From Salmonella enterica subsp. enterica serovar Choleraesuis (GTDB taxonomy: Bacteria > Pseudomonadota > Gammaproteobacteria > Enterobacterales > Enterobacteriaceae), in contig AP025685.1 in assembly GCA_022846635.1 (NCBI GenBank), positions 2,108,001 through 2,172,000 on the forward strand: a DNA stretch of 64,000 nucleotides. The letters run 5' to 3'. Below the pieces are notes generated by a model that saw only the letters and a list, made by a program, of their open reading frames with translations, had not been told where the DNA came from and searched no databases. Made by a program: the position numbers and the translations under genes. Position 1 is the stretch's first letter, and each line of letters begins with the position of its first letter. This document shows, one piece after another, positions 59,901 through 64,000 of this stretch.

Positions 59901-62900
59901 GGCGAAGCCCGCACCGCTGCGGCTTGGGTCGCTGCCCTGAACGTTCAGCACGTTGTTACTACCGGCGGCACTCAGCGCCACCGAGGTGCGGATGGCCGGG
60001 CCGTCACCGGCGTTGATCGTAACGTTGTTTAGGGTGATATCAGAACTGTTAGCATTGTTCTGGATCCCGGCACCGGTGCCGGTGACATCGATGTTCAGGT
60101 TGGAAGCATCAAGACTGTCTTTGGCTCCCGCTGCCAGCAGGATCCCATCCGCGCCGTTGCTGGCGGTGATAGAACTTTTGCCATTAGCATTAGCCACGGT
60201 GAGTCCAGCACCATCAATCAGCTTAACCGCCGCCTCACCGCCATCGGCAATAATGTTGCCGAGGCTTTTAACCGTCGCACCTTTACCTTCAACCAGTACC
60301 CCGACTGAACCGGCCTGAGGGCCATTGCCGAACACACGCATCCCGCCGCTGGCCTGGTTATCAAAAGTACCTTTATTACCGATATCAACCCCAACGTTAT
60401 TAATGCCGCCGATATCAAGGCTGGCGTCGCCGGTCAGCGTCAGTTCACCAGAGTCGTGAACCTTATAACCGGTCACATTGCTGTAGGTATCACCAGTGGT
60501 AATTTTCGCCGTTGAGGTTACTTTTGTAACCGCATCGGTATTGCTTGGGTTATCCAGGCTGTTATCGCTGCCGTCGACTTCCACGGCGGTGGTCTGGTCG
60601 TTATTCAACGTAATAACGCCATCGGTAATGGTACCCGTGGCCCCACCGCTAATTTTCACCCCGGTGCTGCCGACACCGCCGACGTTGATTTTTGAATTAC
60701 CGGTATTGATGTTAGACGCAACGCTGCTGTTAAGATCGGAGACCCCATTAACCAGCACCGCAACCGAGTTCTCACCGCTCAGATTTAGGGTGTAATCACT
60801 GTTATTACCGTTAGAACCATCGAATTTCGCGCCGTGATCGATACGGAATAGCGTTGTGCCATCCTGGCCATTGTCTCCGATAACGGTCGCCGCGGTATTA
60901 ATAGTGGCGTCTTCACCGTATGCATAATAACCAATCTGGTTTTCGGCATTGAAGTCGACGGTGGCGTTGGTATCAAGGTTGGCGGTGGCGTTATTACGCA
61001 CGTGAACCCCGATGGCATTGGCTTCATCAAGAATGATTTTCGAATCGATATCCGCCAGGGCCTCGTGGTTATAGCCCTGGCTCGCTACGTAAACCGCGTA
61101 GTTACGGTAGCGCTGGTTACCGTCGCCATCGAGGGTGATAACCCCGCGATTGGTGACATTAGCGTAAGCGTCGGCATTTTCAGCATAGACTTTCAGGCCA
61201 AGGTTACCCGCGCCTTTAACATTGATATCGCCATTATTCAGTACGTTAGTGACATCATGCGCATACAGCCCGTAGTTCTGGGCCATATTGTTAGAGCCGG
61301 AGATGGTGCCGCCCAGGACGTTAATTGTCCCATTATTGGTCAATTTACCGGTGCCACCTTCCGATGCCAGACCCGCTGAATTACGCGTGTTGCTGCCAAG
61401 AGTAATAGTACCGTTGTTAGTGACATCGCCGTTACTGGTGGTATGAACCGCGGCGCTCATGTCGCTGCCGCCAACCATCGTCGCACTGGTATCGGCCAGC
61501 TGGGCTCCATTAAGGTTGACCCCCAGCGAAATATCGCCTTCGTTAACGAAGCTGGCGTTATCAGAAATGTTGGCCCCGTAGGACGTCGCATTGCCGCTGG
61601 CAAGATGCGGGTTAGCAACCACATTGATGTGACCTTCGTTGGTCACTTTGGAGGAGCCCGCGGCGTGAATACCCTCGGCACCGTTACCCCCGTTGTCCGT
61701 CAATGCAACGTTGATAGTCCCTTTGTTATCCAGGGTACTGGCACCCACGCCATACATACCCACTGAGCCATAGTTAGTGAGACGGCTGGCGTTCCCATTG
61801 GCATCCGGCAGGTTATCGACAATTCGTGTGCCATCTTTTTCAATAAACAGCCCGGCGTTAATGGTGCCGTTGTTAGTTGCACTGGCGCCATCGGTATACA
61901 TCGCAATCGCCTGGGTTCCGGTATCGTTCCAGGTATTAATCGCGCCGTTATTTATCAGCTGTGCGCCATTTTCCCCGTGCATTACCCCCAGATTACTGCC
62001 GGATACGGCCAGGCTACCGTCTTTAGTGACTTCGCCCAATGCGTCTTTGCCGGTGGCGGTAATAATATTTACCGGACCGGTAGGCTTATTCAGGTTACCG
62101 GTATAGTTCCCATGGTCATCCCACAGGTCATATGTCCAGTTGATCGTTTCAGTGGTTTTCTGATCCAGCAGGCCGCTAATTACCTGCTGATAGGCCGTTT
62201 TGACCGCGCTGGTATCGAGGATCTGAGTGCCATTAATGGTTTCATTACCATTCAGCCACAGCTGGATCTGCGACGGCGTAGTGCCATCGGACTGAGTTAA
62301 CCAGTCGTTGACTTTGGCTATATCGGCCAGCGAATGTACGTCGAAGGTTTGCTCACCGGTCTGCACCACTTTTCCGTTTTCATCCAGCCCAAACTCAGGC
62401 AGCGTCACGCTGCCGTCATAAGAGATAAAGCTGGCTGAACCGTTACGAGTCTCGGCCGGAAGCTGAATCGCCCCACCGAACTGAATATAGTTGTCTGAGT
62501 TCCAGTGTACCTGGCTGGCCTTACCTTTATCGCCTTCAGCCAGAGTGAGCGAAGTGTCTTTGGTGTACAGCCGCAGGGTATTTTCCGCCGCGGAGATAGC
62601 TGTGGAACTGCTAGTATCGGCACCTAAATCAATACTGGCATTACCCCCCGTATTGGTCACATGGGCAATACCGAAACCGTTGTACTGATAGACGCTATCA
62701 TGGTCAAAGATGGCCTGGCTCTGATCGCCGAGGCTGGCTACGCTGCCATCCTGAAAGTCATTGGAGTCGTAGATGGTTATCTGTTCAACGCCGCCATTGA
62801 TGCCGGGAACTTCAATATCCATTCCCAGGTGAGCACTTGGTGATGAGTAACCGGAGGAGACAAGGTAACGGCTAAGATCGTCAGTTGAAATTTTGTTGCC

Positions 62901-63329
62901 AGCGCTGTCGGTAAGACTGGTAATGGCACCGCTATCGGCCAGTTCCTGAAGCGATACCTGCTTACTGCTACCGTTAGAGCCCATCATGATAGTTGGGATT
63001 GGCCCTTTAATGTCGATGTCCGAGCCGCCGCTAAAGGTAAGATGCTGATTGGTATCGTTGGCCTGGGTCCCATTGCCGATAGTGGCAAAGTAACCGAGGC
63101 TGGTATTAGAGGCACCTGGCGGTGGTGAGTAGGTTCCTGCCTGACTCCAGTCAATGACTATTGGTGCCGCATCTGCGAATCCCGTCGTTGCCGAAAGCGC
63201 CAGCAATGACGTTACGGCAGCGCGCAGTGAGCGGCGTACACATCCCTTTTTACGGCCGCGAGTCGTTTCCGCCGCAACCACCCAGAGACCCAGCGCTGAA
63301 CTCCATACCACACGATATATTTTATTCAT
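47958..63329 (-). CDS. Giant type Va autotransporter adhesin, 5123 residues
   Basis: The N-terminus is an extended signal peptide of the ESPR type (MNKIYRVVWSSALGLWVVAAE, then a second hydrophobic stretch; cleavage near residue 54). Residues about 55-1440 are a beta-helix with many NNGTIN-like turns. Residues about 1440-4500 carry PATR/autotransporter-associated strands (GSLTKQGxGTLTLxGxNxYGG is the recurring theme, here with variable positions), including four tandem units of 638-639 residues. Residues about 4830 to the end form a pertactin-like junction and the 12-strand outer-membrane beta-barrel, ending IKIDF with terminal Phe. It should be displayed on the cell surface and mediate adhesion or aggregation; the ligand is unknown. 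It is intact, with no frameshift, and a terminator follows. Confidence 0.93.
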   Translation of the reverse strand: MNKIYRVVWSSALGLWVVAAETTRGRKKGCVRRSLRAAVTSLLALSATTGFADAAPIVIDWSQAGTYSPPPGASNTSLGYFATIGNGTQANDTNQHLTFSGGSDIDIKGPIPTIMMGSNGSSKQVSLQELADSGAITSLTDSAGNKISTDDLSRYLVSSGYSSPSAHLGMDIEVPGINGGVEQITIYDSNDFQDGSVASLGDQSQAIFDHDSVYQYNGFGIAHVTNTGGNASIDLGADTSSSTAISAAENTLRLYTKDTSLTLAEGDKGKASQVHWNSDNYIQFGGAIQLPAETRNGSASFISYDGSVTLPEFGLDENGKVVQTGEQTFDVHSLADIAKVNDWLTQSDGTTPSQIQLWLNGNETINGTQILDTSAVKTAYQQVISGLLDQKTTETINWTYDLWDDHGNYTGNLNKPTGPVNIITATGKDALGEVTKDGSLAVSGSNLGVMHGENGAQLINNGAINTWNDTGTQAIAMYTDGASATNNGTINAGLFIEKDGTRIVDNLPDANGNASRLTNYGSVGMYGVGASTLDNKGTINVALTDNGGNGAEGIHAAGSSKVTNEGHINVVANPHLASGNATSYGANISDNASFVNEGDISLGVNLNGAQLADTSATMVGGSDMSAAVHTTSNGDVTNNGTITLGSNTRNSAGLASEGGTGKLTNNGTINVLGGTISGSNNMAQNYGLYAHDVTNVLNNGDINVKGAGNLGLKVYAENADAYANVTNRGVITLDGDGNQRYRNYAVYVASQGYNHEALADIDSKIILDEANAIGVHVRNNATANLDTNATVDFNAENQIGYYAYGEDATINTAATVIGDNGQDGTTLFRIDHGAKFDGSNGNNSDYTLNLSGENSVAVLVNGVSDLNSSVASNINTGNSKINVGGVGSTGVKISGGATGTITDGVITLNNDQTTAVEVDGSDNSLDNPSNTDAVTKVTSTAKITTGDTYSNVTGYKVHDSGELTLTGDASLDIGGINNVGVDIGNKGTFDNQASGGMRVFGNGPQAGSVGVLVEGKGATVKSLGNIIADGGEAAVKLIDGAGLTVANANGKSSITASNGADGILLAAGAKDSLDASNLNIDVTGTGAGIQNNANSSDITLNNVTINAGDGPAIRTSVALSAAGSNNVLNVQGSDPSRSGAGFAFEDTDAGKLLSGDLNINNSYTINVHNDAGTATGNGVRANTTGSVTTGTTINVEDATGGSAVLANDAKSVTQTGNITSNSDSASTISAKNASDFSNSGVVQQLDANSTASVVDLTGGSAGQNKNILNSGSLTATSSAAVILNADNAANNNIENTGKIIAANGGTAVRSGSGNDRLTNNGTLTGETYTGAGDDTVLFLGGAVTGNVQTGDGSDTFTWTGGTFDGNVDFAGTQGNDQASVGNVDMENVGHIITESSSNNTLTLTDTHGDHARIGSLDADGVDDATNIGTGWNDVTITGGSADVRIVDNLQGVTGNLSVTDNATMRTGANSHDSSKASIGDHNVITQGSGSRVVMDGAGDETYTGVISGDGQLERGAGGKTVLLNDNTYTGQTTIDNTGTLQLGDGGATGGLSEKTSILDNGRFTVDLNREQNLNGAITGTGSLHQDGTGLTRLNGNNAYKGETQVNQGTLIVNGNQSAATGDTTVASGATLGGHGTIGGNVTIADGATLTPGDNNSGTLTIGTSAHPGSLTLGQSSVSDFEFGQAYRPGGNLNDLVNVTGDLTLGGTLNVSQTAGGSFTAGVYRIFNYNGTLTNPNGLTLGSLPSSYTNSDFYIQTNIDKQVNLVNDGGLNLQFWDGATVGNNHGESGIEGDGLVGGGDGYWAVQGGKGDNNWTHASGIGNSPWAQNAYAIFEGKGGNVTVDNGAGQVLFAGGQFVSNGYVIKGDALHVVDTLSAVKTDDGVDIPAGLGKGDLVLDVGTGSADDVNITATIASNIVQENADDSIALVKLDQGRLILTGDNDYKGGTRIEGGTLQVSAENNLGASGTQVAINNNSTLQNGADWQTKRTIVLGTAGGQLDLNSHSLDDQGQITGDGQLTVKSSSATADSHLTLRGTNDYQGGTLITGTGHKTQVIVDAEQTEALGNVASNISLKDGATLNLNNDSSAETHHITDDNSLLAFNDNASAGKSVIDLTGKGKAALNDNANGGQSQVNVASGSELSFNNQADGGQMLVDNKGKTVFTGDAQASGATVTNEKDAIVDITAINSTTSIGSLSGAGNVLLGNRELQEGALGKNDSISGIISGASGSLTKQGGGTLTLSGNNTYGGATHVQQGTLLVNGDQHTATGNVTVDSGTTLGGSGNIGGAVDIADNAHIAAGSAIGKVGTLTTGSLSLHQDSQLDYQLGQAYTPGGANNDLINVNGDLSLDGKLNITQSPNGKFVAGVYRLINYTGDMTANNILDIASAPEAADSLYVQTSIDHQVNLVNNNGLNLQFWDGATVGDSHGATGIEGNGKIEGGDGVWAVQGGKGDNNWTSSNGEHNAPWAQNAYAIFEGKGGSVTVDNGPGQVNFAGGQFASDGYVVSGDALHVVDTLSATKTDDGVTPTGLNKGDLLINVGAGTADDANMTATIASDILQENAGDSILLAKQGAGRLILSGDNQYTGGTRIDGGTLQVSSDKNLGTSGTQIAINNGSTLQNGGDWQTDRTIALDSTGGQLDLNSHSLDHEGKITGAGILSVGSSSTSGDSHLTLNGDSDYAGGTLITGTGGKTQLTVDAQQSNALGSGASEVSLKDGATLNLNNDSSAETHHFTDDASLLAFNDNASAGQSVIDLIGKGKAALNDNANGGQSQVNVASGTELSLNDKADGGQMLVDNKGEVDFTGDAQASGATVTNEKDATVDITAINSATSIGSLSGAGNVLLGDRELQEGALGKDDDISGVISGDKGSLTKQGSGTLTLTGMNTYGGATHVEQGVLLVNGDQSKATGNVSVDGNATLGGDGILGGAVDVADNGHIAAGSAIGNVGLLTIGSLSLHQNSQLDYQLGQAYTPGGQYNDLINVNGDLSLDGKLNITQSPGGTFDAGVYRLINYTGDMTANNTLDIASAPEAAASLYVQTSVDHQVNLVNDNGLNLQFWDGQKAGNNHGISGIEGDGVVDGGAGVWSTQGGTGDNNWTHASGVDNAPWAQNAYAIFENKGGAVTVDDKAGDVEFAGGQFASDGYVVSGDALYVTDTLSATQTSDGKVTPSGLDKGDMVVNVGGGTADDASMTATIASNIVQENKDDAILLDKEGAGRLILTGANQYKGGTRIDAGTLQVSADNNLGTSGTTVAINNNSTLQNGADWQTDRTIALGASGGQLDLNSHSLDAEGKITGAGLLSVGSSSTSGNSHLTLNGDSDYAGGTKITGTSHQGGLTVDVQQSNALGNGTTDVSLTGDATLNLNKASSAQAHHITDDNSLLTFNDTASAGQSVIDLTNGGEAALNDRANGGNALVNIASGTQLSLNGKADGGQMLVDNKGKTVFTGDAQASGVTIANEGDATVDITAINSATSIGSLFGAGNVLLGNRELQEGALGKDDLISGIISGGNGSLTKQGNGTLILTGTNTYGGATHVEQGALMVDGNQQLATGKVSVDGNATLGGNGIIGGAVDVADNGHIAAGSSIGKVGTLTTGSLSLHQNSQLDYQLGQAYTAGGNNNDLINVNGDLSLDGKLNITQSPNGNFVAGVYRLINYTGDMTANNILDIASAPDAADSLYVQTSIDHQVNLVNDNGLNLQFWDGAAVGNSHGTSGMEGNGTVEGGDGAWTAQGGKGDNNWTHASGIDNAPWAQNAYAIFENKAGTVTVDNSAGNVEFAGGQFASDGYVVKGDALHVVDTASAVKTDDGVTPAGLNKGDLLINVGAGSADDANMTATIASDIVQENTDDSITLVKQGSGRLILDGHNAYKGGTRIDDGTLQVSADNNLGASGTDIAINNNATLQNGGDWQTDRSIVLGSDGGKLDLNSHSLDDEGKISGSGKLTVGSSSASGNSHLTLNGDSDYAGGTLITGTGGKTQLIVDVQQSNALGKGSTDVSLKDGATLNLNNASSAQSHHITDDASLLTFNDNASAGQSVIDLTGKGNAELNDKASGGQSKVNVASGSELSLNDKADGGQMTVDNKGEVVFTDDAQASGSTVTNEKGATVDITDINSATSIGSLSGAGNVLLGNRELQEGALGKDDLISGLISGASGSLTKQGNGTLTLTGANSYGGATHVDQGTLLVNGDQHQANGNVSVAGNATLGGNGVLGGAVDVANNGHITAGATVNSVGTLTTGTLTLHQDSQLDYQLGKAYTVGGQYNDLINVNGDVNLDGKLNITQSPGGDFETGIYRLINYTGKLASDNTLDIANAPDAADRLYVQTSVDHQVNLVNRNGTVLRFWDGTGGKGGELKNNNVIDGGDGVWQNSLGNDNWTTDDTKPAGAINAPFDNDAFAVFEGKKGTVTVDDSLGDVYLSGAQFITDGYLVQGDALNTHTAETVIRVGDGTEAGLKTTATIDSVIQGTGGLVKSDAGTLILNGDNTYQAGTTIRNGVLQVSKDVNLGAADGSLTLNGGILRYGKGFDTDRQVVLGANGGGIDTNGNNSALLTALQGNGLLTKLGDGTLMLTQDSKASGGTDIAQGVLKLGNGGDQGSVNGNIKDDATLVVDRNNKLNLSGDISGKGTLVQYGSGTTELSGHNSYSGITSVLNGVLQAGGGQTLSAASVHEVASGATLDTQGYNQQIAGLYNQGRVNLRGKSVGSELTVKGDYVGDNGVVAIAAQQQGQNGNADKLVIDGGKASGYTRLDIDISRLGAPTKGDGIEVVEAKNGATTTAQTTKDAFGLGADHLEAGAFSYSLFAGDAHSKGENWYLRSDYRSEVPLIDGMIQTARQSDMAVLGNLHLRMGDDNDAPAVGAAHEPRAWARYINTDGNSKLNDAPGTSLDTHTSGVQVGSDLWTSDHWQTGVYASLTDTNTSVSGEASGHYGYVGKIKDHATHIGGYATWTSDSGWYVDNVLQYGWHDMHLKTSGNGGSYDPNGTSLTASVETGKPFHIANSHWDIEPQAQLYWQHSDFDNINIKGDTATKAKMNADDAVTARIGARLVGHYSPRIGKVTPYVRVNLWQGLSGTDSTSFTNATAKTNLHAGQRYSSTEVAAGMTWSIKPTVHLYGEVGHQWSNKGGDTQMRSDLEGSAGIKIDF
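50377..58038 (-). repeat. Four in-frame tandem repeats of 1914/1917 bp inside the autotransporter gene
   Basis: The same anchor (plus-strand AGGTTAACCTGATGATCG, with small changes) starts at 50377, 52291, 54208, 56122 and 58039, giving spacings of 1914, 1917, 1914 and 1917 bases. A second anchor (TTCCTGCAACTCGCGG and variants) starts at 50961, 52875, 54792 and 56706, giving 1914, 1917 and 1914. Each unit encodes 638 or 639 residues containing LNLQFWDG, GKGDNNW, WAQNAYAIFE, ADGGQMLVDNKG and NYTGDM. The copies differ by many scattered substitutions but stay in frame. A diverged partial unit lies at 58.1-58.7 kb. Confidence 0.92.
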
Positions 63330-64000
63330 AGTCTCAGATATTAATTTTCAACTGATAACCCATATGCCAATGAATGATTCAAATGAGAATCATCCCACCA
63401 CAAATTTCAAAGCAATTGCCTGGCCAACTAAAACCAAAGAAAAAGCGAATACCCACCTTTTCTGAGTGGGTAATAAATAAATGGAACTTAATTTTTATAG
63501 GTGGAATTTATACTCATAGCGGGCAACTTTCAATTATCTTATGCAAAACACTTTCGATATGTAATACAAATAACCGAACGCGGTTAATGACAAAGATTTG
63601 AGGTTAAATAAATTTAACATGAATATTCACAATTGCTCATTTTGACTATTCCTGGCATCATTGATGATGATTCCATCTGTTTTTTGCCGCTTCCGTACTG
63701 CATTGATAGTTAATGGTATTTTTTGCTTCACTATTCACTATGTAAACCTTTCCCCGTACTGATTGTTCCAGCAGGAAACAGTTTGCAGTCACTTTTATTC
63801 CTTGTTAATTGCATACTTATGTTATTAACGCAATTTACTATTATGGTGTTTTATACAGCACTATATATCGAATTAAATGCGTATTTTTCCTACACCAGAA
63901 TGATGGAATTGTTTTATTTTTAGCCAAGATGTTTAACTATTGATTAACTGCGAGGTTACTTTTTATCTGAAGGTTTACCGCTACGTTATTATTAATATCT
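63330..64000. promoter_or_regulatory. AT-rich upstream region of the autotransporter gene
   Basis: About 670 AT-rich bases with no convincing gene; a 66-codon hydrophobic frame at 63723-63923 lacks a ribosome site. The region should contain the autotransporter promoter and looks like the H-NS-bound DNA often seen before surface adhesin genes. No specific promoter is placed. Confidence 0.45.

Noticed and set aside
63723..63923. 66-codon hydrophobic frame near the right edge
   Set aside because: AT-rich DNA gives such frames by chance; no ribosome site precedes it.

Overview
The window looks like a chromosomal segment of an enterobacterium (order Enterobacterales). The evidence is close resemblance to known enterobacterial proteins: XylA, XylB, XylR and XylE, the CusCFBA-CusRS copper/silver system, DigH, YjiK, a SpeFL leader peptide with ornithine decarboxylase, and a NepI-like exporter. 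GC content is moderate in most genes. AT-rich islands lie around 30.5-31.2 kb and after 63.3 kb. The genus cannot be fixed from the sequence alone. No rRNA, tRNA, CRISPR array or complete insertion sequence was recognised.

Layout, 0-18.7 kb: a truncated NAD(P)-binding epimerase-like gene at the left edge; a small DUF1471 periplasmic protein; an MFS exporter and a secreted Cys-type alpha/beta hydrolase opposite a LysR regulator; a GNAT acetyltransferase; the xylose locus (xylR and xylE on minus, xylAB on plus); an L-lactate-oxidase-like flavoprotein with palindromic operator candidates; a TauE/SafE permease; a VF530-type small protein; a 1079-residue HEAT-like protein of unknown function; and a D-amino-acid aminotransferase.

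18.9-31.6 kb: a 927-residue fusion of ferredoxin/FAD reductase, an FCD-type sensor fold and cytochrome P450, facing an AraC-type regulator; a YjiK-like protein; a gene-poor 0.9 kb; a small membrane protein; a GFA-family protein; DigH; the ornithine-sensing leader speFL and ornithine decarboxylase without potE; then a Tlde1-type (DUF2778) peptidoglycan-targeting effector followed by a frameshifted lipoprotein gene that could be its immunity gene.

31.7-47.5 kb: the copper/silver efflux operon cusCFBA divergent from cusRS with a palindromic CusR box; a ProP-like transporter without the C-terminal coiled coil; a LysR regulator; a metallo-beta-lactamase-fold hydrolase; and a redox operon (carboxymuconolactone-decarboxylase-like, secreted cupin, zinc alcohol dehydrogenase).

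47.9-63.3 kb: one 5123-codon autotransporter adhesin. Its passenger holds four in-frame tandem repeats of 1914 or 1917 bp. The last 0.7 kb is AT-rich and apparently non-coding.

The most unusual items are the reductase-FCD-P450 fusion, the giant repeat autotransporter, the orphan Tlde1 effector with a broken neighbour, and the speFL-speF locus without its usual antiporter gene.
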